Shown here one piece after another: positions 8,911 through 18,753 of a DNA stretch of 21,598 nucleotides. Origin of the DNA: Armadillidium nasatum (lineage: Eukaryota > Arthropoda > Malacostraca > Isopoda > Armadillidiidae). Position numbers and translations under genes: made by a program. The stretch is taken from assembly GCA_009176605.1 (NCBI GenBank), contig SEYY01004357.1, positions 10,001 to 31,598 on the forward strand. The letters run 5' to 3'. How positions within the stretch are numbered: position 1 is the first letter of the stretch; each line of letters opens with the position of its first letter. The notes under the pieces are model-generated. The model ran no database searches, was not told the origin of the DNA, and was given only the letters and a program-made list of their open reading frames with translations.

Positions 8911-9876
8911 CCCTGATGCACTGACCTTAGTCCTAAAAATTCAACTTCTTTCTCAAACCATTCACACTTGCCTACTTTCACTTTCACACCTACACCCTCC
9001 AATTTTTTTAAAACCTCATTCACCAATTTCAAGTGTTCTTGAAAAGATTCAGTCATAACCAAAATATCATCAATGAATACCATCACATTCTGACAAGGAA
9101 AATCACTCAAAACAACATTCATTGCCCTTTGAAATTCCGCCGGAGCATTAGCTAACCAAAAGCTCAAATTTCTAAACTGATAATGTCTTTTAGCAGTTGA
9201 AAATGCAGTTACACATCTACTACTCTCTTCCACGGGCATCTGATAGTATCCTCACACAAGATCCATCTTTGTAAAAACTTTCATTCCATACATACTATAC
9301 ACATTCTGATACCACACACATTGGAAATCTATCTTTAACAGTTTTTTCATTAACTTTACAATAATCTATACATAATCTTAATCTACCATCCGGCTTTCGC
9401 ACAGGCACAATGGGACTATTCCAAGGACTTGAACTCTCTTCCAAAACACCTATTCGCTCTAATTCATTGCACTGTTCTTCAATCTCTTTTGCAACTGGAG
9501 GAGGGAAATGACGAGGTCTTTGAAATATGGGAGTATCATCTGTTAAAATGATCTTAAACTCTGGAAGCTTAGAATTACCAAAATGATCATCTCCTTGGCT
9601 TAAGGCCATCCTTCTCTCCCATATCATTCTATAAATCTTCTGTCTCCTCAACTCACCCAATTCTGCATTTAATTTTACTTTACCAATTAACTCATCATAC
9701 ACCCAATCACTCTTTTGAATATTACCAACATTCACACACAAATCATTCTCTATTTTTTCACCCTCCATATTCAATACTGTATACAACCGACCCAATATAT
9801 CACCCACATGAATACCTCTTATCCGTTTTCTTATCATGTCAGGTTTCACTTTTACACATACTCTTGGATCATTCAA
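8907..9876 (-). pseudogene. Element B reverse transcriptase
   Basis: Two open segments, 9295-9876 and 8907-9239, together span a gypsy RT. The first has FQRPRHFPPPVAKEIEEQ, then SSSPWNSPIVPVRKPDGR and LRLCIDYCKVN, the standard motifs 0-2. It shifts frame near 9300, where motif A (a KVFTKMDL-like stretch at about 9265-9285) is still readable. The second holds HYQFRNLSFWLANAPAEFQR (motif B region) and VFIDDILVMTES, with the catalytic Asp pair at about 9075. It ends KVGKCEWFEKEVEFLG. Breaks are single-base shifts near 9240-9300 and 8907. The enzyme would be tRNA-primed from the site at 12351. Confidence 0.88.
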
Positions 9877-9909
9877 ATCTAAAATACCATCAAATACATG
9901 TGCTACTCT

Positions 9910-10548
9910 CTAAACCCTATACCTAGCATCATAACCATCCACCATAAACATTTTATTCCTATCAGATACTATACCAGCATTCATACTCCACCCAACTTTC
10001 ACTCTCACCACCTTATCAGCTTCCAATGGAATACTTTCAAGAGCAAACACCTCAATACCTTTCACCATGTTAACTTTCACATCACCCGCTTCATTTACAT
10101 ACATCTGGCATCTCCCATTTTGACTAATTTTTTTCTCTAACATCATATTCTCAGGATGTATCACTATTCTATTCTCTTTCAAAAAGTTATATCCTAATAA
10201 CATATCATACTTATCACTCTTACTCTAAAGAACATAAAAGTCACTTTCTTCCATCTTCAGATTACCAATCATAATACATTCCCTAAATGAGGAGACAACT
10301 GGTACTAATAAATTGCCAATACCTTTCAAGTGTCCAGTTACTGTCCCTTTCTGTTCATCTTCCAAAATCATCCGTTCATATGCTTCCATATAAACTACAT
10401 TGACCAAACAATCCGTATCAATCAAAGCTCTTATTTCAATTCCTCCACAGATAACCTTAATACTTAAACATTTATTCCAGTCATTTCCCCAGAATAAATC
10501 TACACTTGAAAAACCTTCCCTAACATTCCTAACTTGTACCCCAGACAC
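9910..10548 (-). pseudogene. First retropepsin-like domain (PR1) of element B
   Basis: At the usual gypsy position between the zinc knuckles and RT. The frame 10225-10548 has IEIRALIDTDCLVNVVYMEA, an active-site motif in which DTG reads DTD. After the stop at 10225 the next frame (9910-10203) has MLLGYNFLKENRIVIHPEN, the retropepsin closing motif, and then a roughly 70-residue linker. Gly-to-Asp at the third position should abolish activity. Whether the family lost PR1 function or only this copy did is open. Because PR2 downstream keeps DTG, the pair may have divided roles. The PR1 identity is good, based on both motifs and spacing. Confidence 0.75.
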
Positions 10549-10621
10549 ACTAGAGGGCTCACAATTTTGAACCCTCAGCCTATCAAGTTTCCCTCTGCTA
10601 CATTTCCTACCACTGGATTAT

Positions 10622-11045
10622 TTACATTTTCTGAATTACCAACTCTATTTGCTTCCGAATTAGTAATACCTGATCTATTGACTGACTGTTGTTAATAATC
10701 TGACCACCTTGATTCAAATTACCAGTTCTTCTTGTATGCCAACACCTCCCTGACAAATGACCTACTTTTCCACACTGTGTACATGTACTCCGTTGATTTC
10801 TACACATTCTAGCAAAATGCCCATCTTGTCCACAATTACACATACAGTTCTCATCCTTCTCACACCCTGAGGGCAATCCCGCACCCAATGATCCAAACCA
10901 CCACACCTCCTACACCCTGCAAATTGAGAATTATTACAACTATTAGCCAAATGTCCCACTTGTCCACAACTAAAGCATGCCCCATTTGCTCACCTACATT
11001 CAGATATCATATGTCCCGCCTTTCCACACCTAAAACAAGTTACTA
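10622..11045 (-). pseudogene. Element B nucleocapsid with five CCHC-type knuckles
   Basis: In sense order: CFRCGKAGHMISEC (about 11030-10995), CFSCGQVGHLANSC, CRRCGGLDHWVRDC, CNCGQDGHFARMC (irregular, one residue between the first Cys pair) and CTQCGKVGHLSGRC. Four have the C-x2-C-x4-H-x4-C spacing that binds zinc and packages RNA in Gag. They lie in more than one frame: a TGA follows the first, and a one-base shift falls between the third and fourth near 10860. Five knuckles is more than the one or two of most gypsy Gags. Confidence 0.85.
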
Positions 11046-11139
11046 CCCTATTTTGGACATTAGAATCTGCATTCACTTTTGCCTGATTACCCTGGCCACT
11101 TTGGGCATTTCTACTAACATTCCCATTCATTCTCCTCCT

Positions 11140-12321
11140 TTGATTGACCATTCTCACCCCATTTGTGGATTACCTCCATAGAAATCCTCTAAAAACTTAA
11201 CCATGACTTCATAAGGGTTAGCTCTTAGAGCATCTCTGTAAAACTTATATTGGGTTGGTGGACCCCTATTTTCTGATCTTCCACTAAATACATGAGTTTG
11301 TTCATTTTCAACCCTCTCAGGCACATTAAAATCTCTATCTTCTACAATCTCTAATACATCCTCCCATCTTAATCTTTCCCCTGCCCATCTCATTTTCTCT
11401 TTTCTCCTAGCATTTATAAATTCTGCTACCGATGTTGGAATAGTTTCCAAAAAAATTTTCATTAGCAACTTGTTTTCATTTACATCCTCATCCCAAAATT
11501 TCTTTCTTGCTAATGTCTCCAATCTATGTGCATATAGATCTAACCTTTCATTCTTACCCATTCTTGCCTTATCAAAATCATTCACTTTCCTATATTTTAC
11601 TCCTCCTTTCACTCTTCTAACCTGATCTTCAATTCTTTGCTTCACTACTTCATACTTAGGTTCACATACACTCACAACTGCCTTATAAAAATCAAGCATC
11701 CAACCTTCTAAGAATTCTCCCAGTTCTTTCACCCAGAATCCTTTATTTTCACTGAATTTCTCCTTACAATAACTTTCATACTCCTTGAAAAAGTCATGAA
11801 CATCTTTTGTTCCATTTACATTAAATTTATTTATTTTAGGAATATCTCTAATTAAAATACTTCTTTTCACATCATAATCAGTATCAGTTGACTGATCTGA
11901 TTCTATCTCTTCATCTTCCTTCTCACTATCCATAGAACTTGAGTATTAAAGAATCAATGCTTTTACCCTTATTTAAATTCATTCTCCTTTCGTGCCTTCT
12001 ACTCTTAGATGTTTTCTTTTTCTTTCTCCCTTCTCTTGGATCCTTTTCCTCTTTCACAACATCAGATTTATTACGTTCCTCAACAGAAATAGAAGTAACT
12101 TTCATATTAGCATTTCCCATTTCATTCACATTTGTAAATTTACTATTAAATGTTTCCTCAAATTTGAATGCCATTTTCTCCTCCATTCGTTTTTCAGCAT
12201 CTTATATATACTCAGACATTTCCCTTAGCTTGTCAATCAAATCCTCATTCTCTTTTTCTTTCTTTTGTAATGCCTCTTTCAATCTTTCAACCTCCAATTT
12301 TAACTCCTCCATCGAGGCCAT
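11140..12321 (-). pseudogene. Element B Gag (coiled-coil N-terminus and capsid-like region)
   Basis: The start is taken as ATG 12319-12321, only 29 bp after the primer site; the frame runs MASMEELKLEVERLKEAL with clear heptads (coiled coil, residues 4-35). An in-frame TAA falls at about residue 39, and the same frame then resumes (11926-12186) with a Lys/Arg-rich stretch GRKKKKTSKSRRHERR. It shifts near 11930 into an acidic segment and the capsid-like part (11154-11933): IPKINKFNVNGTKDVHDFF, a Trp/Phe-rich helix, and LDLYAHRLETLARKKF, the major-homology-like stretch shared with element C. The product would assemble the particle. I found no myristoylation signal. Confidence 0.75.
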
Positions 12322-12350
12322 ATTCACACCCCCTCAGTTTTCCTTCAAGA

Positions 12351-12368
12351 GCCCCACATTGGGCGCCA
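12351..12368 (-). promoter_or_regulatory. Primer-binding site of element B (tRNA-Lys type)
   Basis: Sense reads TGGCGCCCAATGTGGGGC, starting 6 nt after the 5' LTR. From memory it complements the 3' end of animal tRNA-Lys(CUU) (GCCCCACGTTGGGCGCCA) with one mismatch. Confidence 0.75.
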
Positions 12369-12374
12369 CAAATA

Positions 12375-13810
12375 TGTAGCGAAAATTATGTTAACTACAA
12401 TGAAATAAAATTGGTACTCTCTCCAAGAAAATGAAAGGGAAATGAATATCCACATACTAAAATCTTATAGTTAATTACAAAACTTACAGGGAAACAATTC
12501 AACAATTCCTTTGAAAAAAAAAATATCATAAATAAAGAAACCATAGACAAAATTCCAATTAACCAAAAATATTATATAAAATTTCAAAATAAGCAATTTT
12601 TTACACAAAAAAAATAAATAAAGAAAATAAAAATACAAATAATGTGGTGCGCAAAAATATACTACAAACAAAATCAAAATTATAAAGGTTTACTTTATTA
12701 ATTTTACAAAATTTCTTTATTACCCTGTACGAAAGTGGTAATAACATTAACAACCACAATCATATAAATACAATACGCAAAAACCATATACAATATTATC
12801 TTAACTTCTTTTTGTAAGCTTGTACATTCAAAAAATCATATTATACACATACAAAGAAATTTTTAATATCATACACAGAGGTCTTTAACATTAAGGTGTA
12901 TCTTTAACTATCTAAACTCTTTAACTATAACCAGGTGTTCTGCAGGAATATCAACCCAATCCAAATGTTTTGGCTTTTCAACTCCAAAAAAAACAAACAA
13001 AAAAACTGGAAAAATAAAAGCATTCATCAAACACTCAAAGACATACAAAATTAATAAATAAAGAGAAATAAGATGTTGAAAACATTATTCTTTTTACAAA
13101 ATTTCCATCAACTTAAAAAATAAACCATAAATTTTAATACCTGGACAAGTTCAAATATCAAGTTTTTTTTCTTTTTCTTTCAGCAGCTTTTAGTAACATG
13201 CACTGAGTACCTCAACTTTAAGAATACCATGCAACCATGCAAAACACTCCTTACTTGGAGACTTGTAAAAGCCAAAGAACTGCGAAGATAACAGACCCAC
13301 TATAAAGCACAGAATAAGGAAAATAATATCAATAATAATAACAATAATTGCATAAGCAAAAGCAAATAATAAGCAACCAAATTAAAATACTTTAAAGTAA
13401 ATAACCCATTTTCTTTTTCATATTACCTGAAACTCCAAGGATTCCACTTATAGGTCAGAATACCATTCCAAGGTCTCAATTCTAACGAACTGTGTGTAAC
13501 AGATTCTCAAAAATCAAAATCAAAATATTAAATAATTCCTAAAGAAAATAACAATTAAATACCAAAACTTAAACAAGCCAATTAATTAACAAAAATAAAT
13601 AAAACAATAATAATCAATCTTTAATAAGAAAAATGGATGACACCCTACCATTTAAATAGGAAAGACAGAACAGAAGGTAATAAAACTGAAGAATAGCACG
13701 AAAGATAGTTGTATATAAAATGTGTCATATGCCATCCATCATTCTTACTCAACAAAACATATATACTTAAAATATGAGACAAAAGAAATACCTTACCTAA
13801 ACTTACCACA
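12375..13810 (-). repeat. Element B 5' LTR (1436 bp)
   Basis: Plus-strand ends are TGTAGCGA and TTACCACA. It pairs along its length with 3944-5364. The clearest difference is an extra 19 bp here (12882-12900), bounded by the direct repeat TCTTTAAC, which occurs only once in the other LTR (4451-4458). This looks like slippage deletion in one copy. A candidate sense poly(A) signal lies at 12694-12699. Confidence 0.92.
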
Positions 13811-13814
13811 GTAT
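13811..13814. repeat. Target-site duplication of element B, right copy (GTAT)
   Basis: It directly follows TTACCACA, the end of the LTR, and matches 3940-3943. Confidence 0.85.
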
Positions 13815-14110
13815 ATTGTTCAGACAACCTCTAAGATATAATAACTTCTATACAGGGAACTTGCTTCTTCCAATGCCTTCCACACTTCGATATCAATGGA
13901 TATTTATTTGGATCTAGAGCATGGAAGCAATGAGCAGATTTCAAGCTCACTTCAGCTTCTGTATCAATGAATGTAGTGCATTCAACTATCTGAGGCTGAT
14001 CAGAGATACTGACTTTTAACACTGTTTCTTCCTGAGCTTTAATTTCCCTAAAGGTAATAACTTTCTTCTGGAACCTCCACTTCCTCGGCTTCACCATTCC
14101 TCTGTTCTGC
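13815..14110 (-). pseudogene. Element C protease, active-site half
   Basis: The frame 13831-14097 has VECTTFIDTEAEVSLKSAH, a retropepsin active site in which DTG reads DTE. It stops at TAG near 13829, then runs in frame to the insertion point. The domain's second half is at 3714-3938. Upstream residues are a basic stretch (KPRKWRFQKK). Besides the insertion, it carries a stop and an active-site change. Confidence 0.7.
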
Positions 14111-14435
14111 CACCTCCAAAAGGGGGTGTTCTCTTGCTACATTATTATTATTATGCTGATCCGTCCCTATTACTTTAAATGGTTCTCTTCTTGCTTCAAG
14201 AGAGTTCTTCCCTTATAATCGGATCACTATTTTGGAGCATTAATATACAATTATTGTTATGGTTTGAGTACTCACATTCAATGTTTTCCCTCAGAGTGTC
14301 TTCCTATATCCTGTGTCTTCATTTTCTCCTTCCTCAAATTCTTCTTCAATTCTTTCTTCTTCCAAGATCCATGGCCTCAAATTCTCCAACAGGAAGTCTT
14401 CTCTGCTGGAGCTTAACAGTTTCCCTGAGTTCTGG
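14111..14435. other. Element C Gag-PR spacer, no clear frame
   Basis: The region between zinc knuckles and protease is decayed; short open frames exist on both strands (for example 14179-14451 plus) but show no domain. It is Ser/Glu-rich when read on the minus strand, which is common for this spacer. Confidence 0.4.
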
Positions 14436-14604
14436 TGCAATCTTTACCTAGATGATTTCCTTCACAAAATGGACATTTCAATATATTGTTGTTTCTTATC
14501 AGGCAATTTCCTACTAAATATCCAACCTCCTTACAATGTAGGTACCTATTTTGAGCCAGGTAGCAATCATCATACTGATGACCTCATTTTCCACAATAAT
14601 GGCA
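14436..14604 (-). pseudogene. Element C nucleocapsid, three CCHC-type knuckles
   Basis: Sense order: CHYCGK-stop-GHQYDDC, then a second lacking its first Cys (LHCKEVGYLVGNC, with His replaced by Tyr), then CPFCEGNHLGKDC. The first has a TGA inside the loop; the second has lost zinc ligands. Knuckles in this position mark the end of Gag. The frame differs from the open frame upstream (14570-14929), showing an indel near 14610. Confidence 0.7.
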
Positions 14605-15490
14605 TAGTGAACTTGCTCAACACTGACTCATCGAATGGCCCTGCGCAAGATTGTCTCTGATTGTTCTGAAAACCGTGATTTGATTGTCCACAGAACCATG
14701 TTGATGATCCTCTTGGTCTTTCTCTATTTGGATACTGGTTACTAACCTGCTGATATGGATTTTCCCTTTGAGAGTATGGTTGGTCCTTCATATTCAGTAT
14801 GCTGGTTTTTACTTTTGCAGAACATTCTCTTAACCTGTTTGAGGATTGTTGACAGCAGCAAGTTCGTGGCATCATATCACAAGATTGTGAAGAAGCTGGG
14901 GCCAATCTTGTTACATCTTCTAATCCCATCTGTGTTTAACTCCCTTTATCTGGTTTTTGACTCGAGGAAACTACTCTCCACTATTGCCACCAAATGTTCT
15001 CAATTAATTTGTACTCCCAAGGAGGTTTCAATTTCCATCAAAGAACTGTCCACTTAAGATTTAACTTCTTGCCATACTATTGGCATTTTTGTAACATCGT
15101 TTTCTGGGAATGTTTTTGAAGCTAAACCCACTAAACGAAAAGCATATAATGGGATAGTTTCTCCTTGTTTCAAATTTTCATCTGTAAAATTCCCTGCATC
15201 TTGCCTTACTTCCTTATCTAACTCCTCCCTATACCATTGCAACATTTTACGTCTCACGTCCTCATACTCCAATGAGGTACATGATATTATTTTGCAGACT
15301 TCTAATGCTAGTCTTTTCAAATGAATTCCTTAATAAGGAAACTCTACCTTCGGTTTAACCAGGGTACATGACCTCGCAATAGGTTTCGAATCTCGCCAGG
15401 AACTGTACCAAGGTCTTCCCTGCCCCTATTCTAAACTTCCCCGGTGGAATAACTCTGGATTTTCTTTCAATGGAGAGAGCATGCACTAAG
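14605..15490 (-). pseudogene. Element C Gag, capsid-like region
   Basis: A recognisable start of homology is IPPGKFRIGAGKTLVQFLAR with FETYCEVMYPG (about 15455-15362), then a TAA and shifts. The open part 15054-15320 has SLEYEDVRRKMLQWYREEL and IPLYAFRLVGLASKTFPEND, matching element B's Gag block. The Gln/Ser/Asn-rich region 14605-14929 (YSQRENPYQQVSNQYPNRE) is a flexible linker before the knuckles. Several frameshifts and stops are visible. The start codon is uncertain; an ATG near 15500 is plausible. Confidence 0.65.
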
Positions 15491-15751
15491 ATTTTCATTG
15501 ATTATATCAAATTAGCATTTTGCTAAAGCAACGCATTTAATGCGTGCATATCATTTCATATCAATTTTGTACATTTCCAATGGGAGGGTCGAAAGGAGGA
15601 TTCCTCCTCTGATACAGGGGTTGTGAGTTCTTATCATCAAGCATTTTGTTCTATGTGAGTTCAAAACATTCTTCTTAAAGTTTGTGGGATTTATCTCCTG
15701 AAATCAGGGTGACAGAACACCTAGCAGCAGAGCAAGCCAACCTCATAAATT
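15491..15751. other. Element C 5' leader, no gene seen
   Basis: About 260 bp between the primer site and the first Gag homology, with no domain or open frame of note on either strand. Confidence 0.4.
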
Positions 15752-15769
15752 AACTACACTCTGCTACCA
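15752..15769 (-). promoter_or_regulatory. Candidate primer-binding site of element C (initiator tRNA-Met type)
   Basis: Sense begins TGGTAGCAGAG (15769 down to 15759), complementary to the 3' end CTCTGCTACCA that I recall for animal initiator tRNA-Met; the next bases match less well. It starts 5 nt from a TG/CA LTR-type edge at 15775. Confidence 0.5.
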
Positions 15770-15774
15770 ATTTT

Positions 15775-16200
15775 TGTAATGCTTTTTTTGCTACTTACAA
15801 AGAAGTGACAGCGATTTCCAATCAAGCCTTATAGGCCAATGCTCCCACTTTCAAAAGGTATTACCAGTGGTTTATATAAACTCGTAAGATTACTTTTGTG
15901 GTCTTAACAGTTAAATTTTTTTTTTTCTTCGTCTTCAAGGATACCTCACCATGCTGCAGGGCAAAAAGAATCAGAAAATTAATAATTATTGGGGAAAATC
16001 CTAAAAGAAATTCTCACTGAAGAATTGTATATCTTGTTTAATTTACCATGACACTTACTCAAGATGAACTCAAACAAATTTCAAGGACAAAACATATTGG
16101 GAAGTTATTTATTTACATACCAATTTTACAAATATACACAAATATAACTAACAATTAAATAAACAGGCCTCACCTATCTAACCTATTTAATTTTTTCAAT
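15775..16200 (-). repeat. Probable 5' LTR of element C (outer edge undefined)
   Basis: On the plus strand it starts TGTAATGC, which is the sense end GCATTACA next to the primer site. No second copy is in the window, so the outer limit cannot be set. A symmetric TATA-like string GTTTATATAAAC at about 15870-15881 could be its promoter. The remainder is AT-rich with no gene. Confidence 0.45.
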
Positions 16201-16204
16201 TATA

Positions 16205-16318
<114 letters not shown>

Positions 16319-16757
16319 CTCTCTTAGTGAAAGGACGTGTCTGTCAGTGTTCTTATGCTAGTGTCTGTGTTTGTGTTTTTTTCTGTTTTATTTAGTTCTA
16401 AATGTGTGGTTTTGTTTTTAATTTTTTTTTTTTTTTACATAGTGCTCAGTGTTTTATTTCTTTTTAAGTGTTTTTAATTAATTATATTTTTATTGACAGT
16501 GTAGTTCGACATATGTAAGATAAGTATGATTTTTAAACTAAGTAAAATTTTACCGTTTTAAATTTAATATATATTTTCTCCGCTCTAATAATTAAATTTC
16601 ATTAACATAAATTTACCTTATAATCTGTTTTAATAATTACAAGTTTAATATTTTTAATATTGATTTTAATAGTTTTAATGATGTTAATATTAATTATTTT
16701 AGTTTACTATATTGTGTGCTTGCGTGATTGTGTGTGTGTTTGTGTGTGCACATTTAC

Positions 16758-16789
<32 letters not shown>

Positions 16790-16790
16790 A
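16319..16790 (+). other. Noncoding region ahead of the LINE (possible 5' UTR)
   Basis: T-rich on this strand, with GT-rich parts (16720-16750) and a run of about 28 T at 16761-16788 directly before the LINE frame. No ORF is present. It may be the LINE 5' untranslated region, or the T run may be the reversed poly(A) tail of another retrocopy. Confidence 0.4.
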
Positions 16791-17564
16791 ATGCCTAATT
16801 TGAGTGATCGTGGGGTTGGGCGTAGACGGGGGCTTTACATTTCCTTTGCTAACGTACGTGGCCTTCGATCTAATCTCGCGTCTGTTGAACACTACCTCAC
16901 TACCTTCTCTTCCTAACCTTTTGCTTCTGTCTGAGACCCAGTTGGACAGGGATTCTTTCTCTTGCAATCTTAATGTCTCTAACTACAACTTTTTTCACAA
17001 TTTCCATCTAAATGGTGGAGTCTGTGCCTATATTAACATTAACACTCCTGTGACACGTCTCGTAAATCTAGAATCTCCTAATTTCGACGTCTTATGGCTT
17101 AAAATCTATCTTCCTACTACTACAATTATCTTGTTTCTGCTACTGCTCCCCTAATGGAACAGATTTTCCAGTTTTTTTTCAATATCCTTACTACTACTCA
17201 CGAGACTGTCACTTCTTCTCATCCAAATGCTGAAGTCCTCTATTTAGGGGATTTCAACGTACACCACACTGAATGGTTGGGTTCCTCTCATACTGATACA
17301 GGTGGGAGGGAGGCCAAATCATTCAGTATTCTTAACGATCTGGAGCAATTGATTAGTGAACCCACACACATTCCAGATCGTCCTAACCAATTCTTGAATA
17401 CACTTGATTTATGCTTCACCACTACCCCTTCTAGATATAAATACACCATTTTTCCTCCTATTGGTAACTCTGACCATAATCTTATAGCTCTTAGTTATAA
17501 TGCTTTCTCTCCAACAGCTCCACCATGCCCTAAACGTACTTTCTGGCACTTTAATCGAGGCTAA
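16791..17564 (+). pseudogene. LINE (non-LTR retrotransposon) apurinic-type endonuclease
   Basis: From ATG 16791 the frame reads SFANVRGLRSNLASVEHYL, the first endonuclease motif, then stops at TAA 16914-16916. A shifted frame follows with PNLLLLSETQLD (ET motif), LNGGVCAYINI and FDVLWLKIYLP, ending at about 17154. Another shift opens 17154-17564 with EVLYLGDFNVHHTEWLGS (GDFN-H--W), NTLDLCFTT and GNSDHNLIALS (SDH). These are the ordered motifs of APE-type LINE nucleases that nick the target. The style resembles Jockey/CR1-group LINEs common in arthropods. It is broken off at 17564, where the RT should begin after FWHFNRG. Confidence 0.85.
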
Positions 17565-17593
17565 TAATTTTTGCTCATTTTAAAATCTGAAAA

Positions 17594-17679
<86 letters not shown>
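17565..17679. repeat. (AT)n tract at the LINE break
   Basis: An (AT)n run of about 80 bp (17600-17679) directly follows the last LINE endonuclease codons plus about 35 bp of unassigned sequence. Confidence 0.9.
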
Positions 17680-17681
<2 letters not shown>

Positions 17682-18205
17682 AAAATAAACCGTATATTAG
17701 TAAACTGCTTTTAATAACAAATTAGTTTAAATTGTCAAAAATATAAACTACTTGCAGCAAAGGGGTTTTATAAAGATTATGATTTCACATATTATGAGGA
17801 AAATAGACAAAACTTTGATTGTATTTCATAATAGAGTATACTTAGGGGTTCTTGAAGAGAAAAAAAAATTTTAGATTGAGAGTGGCCGTGGGAGTTTCTC
17901 ACCCCCCCAAAATGTTTGAACTACTATAACTTTTTTTGGTAACATCCAGTGAAAAATATGCATAGAAGTAATATTATACATCTGAGTATTCTCTATCCAA
18001 TGATGCAACTCCCATGTCTCTATGATAAATAGGACCTGAGTTATGGAAATTTTAACGAAAGGGGGTTTCCAAAAATGGTCAAAATTTGGGGGGTCCGTAT
18101 CTCCCCCCCTGATTGGAATTTTGAAAAACGGATTTTATTTTTGGAGTTTTCAGAATAAACTCCTTTAGTATTCCAATTTTCATCAAAATCGGGAGGGGTG
18201 TGGTT
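17680..18205. repeat. Unclassified insert with C and G runs inside the LINE
   Basis: This segment replaces about 200-250 residues of LINE RT. The first 180 bp is AT-rich; the rest has runs of C (17903-17909, about 18104-18110) and G (about 18060-18065, 18089-18094) and the string CATCAAAATCGGGAGGGGTG near 18181-18200. No ORF or terminal repeat is clear. It looks like part of a dispersed repeat family, possibly related to 1380-1745. Confidence 0.35.
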
Positions 18206-18750
18206 ACAAATTTCATTTTTTTCACCTGATTTGTCAGAGAATGCATCAGCAGCTATTGTAGACGGCCACCGTTCTTCCTATAAATCTATAAATAGTGGTG
18301 TTCCTCAAGGATCTGTCCTTTCTCCAACTCTTTTTCTAATTTTTAATAAGGATCTTTTCTCTATTACTTCGTCTCCTATACACTCCTATGCCGATGACTC
18401 CACCCTTCATTATTCCTTTCAATTTGAAAGACGTCCCTCCCAACAACAGTTGATAGATTCAAGAAGGATGGTCTTGGAGCAACTGACCTCTGACCTTTCT
18501 CGAATTTCAAATTGGGGCAGAGAAAACATGGTCGCTTTCAATGCCTCAAAAACTTAATTCCTCCATCTTTCTACTCGACACAATCTTCCACACAACTATG
18601 ATATCTTCTTCGAAAACACTCAACTCAAACCTTCATCTGTCCTCAATATTCTTGGTGTTTCTTTTTCTCGTGATCTTTCTTGGAAAGATCACATTATTTC
18701 TCTCACTAAACAAGCTTCTAAGATGTTGGGTGTTCTGAGGCGCCTTCGTA
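18206..18750 (+). pseudogene. LINE reverse transcriptase, C-terminal part
   Basis: The frame resumes with SENASAAIVDGHRSSYKSI, then NSGVPQGSVLSPTLFLIF (RT motif with the conserved GVPQGS) and HSYADDSTLHY, the catalytic Asp pair. LSRISNWGRENMVAFNASKT follows. A TAA at 18555-18557 interrupts, but the same frame continues through ILGVSFSRDLSWKDHI and SKMLGVLRRLR to about 18745, where LINE homology ends abruptly. The same strand and motif order as the endonuclease show that they are one element. The 5' part of RT and everything after the thumb are missing, which is not the usual 5' truncation, so later rearrangement is implied. Confidence 0.85.
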
Positions 18751-18753
18751 CTG

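Larger units (their letters stand above)
3944..13810 (-). mobile_element. Element B: LTR retrotransposon (Ty3/gypsy) with extra OTU-like and second protease domains
   Basis: It is complete end to end: LTRs at 3944-5364 and 12375-13810, GTAT duplications outside them, a primer site at 12351-12368 and a polypurine tract at 5365-5379. Sense is the minus strand. Order of domains: Gag (from 12321), zinc knuckles, PR1, RT, RNase H, OTU-like, PR2, integrase, tail (to about 5425). Integrase after RNase H with a GPY/F module places it in Ty3/gypsy (Metaviridae). The internal region is about 7 kb. There are at least ten in-frame stops or frameshifts, so it is non-autonomous now. It inserted into the protease of element C in the same orientation. 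Confidence 0.9.
13811..15774 (-). mobile_element. Element C (outer gypsy element), 5' half
   Basis: Minus strand. It contains the primer site and leader at the right, then Gag, zinc knuckles and the first half of the protease, cut at 13811 by element B. The order and orientation match the 3' half at 2158-3943. Gag resembles that of element B (both have an IP-K-F...FL..YE.YC start and a LYA-RL--LA-K-F block), so C and B are relatives of different age. Confidence 0.8.

Noticed and set aside
11939..12434. Three overlapping plus-strand ORFs (Ser/Phe-rich)
   Set aside because: They are antisense shadows of the Lys/Glu-rich Gag of element B.
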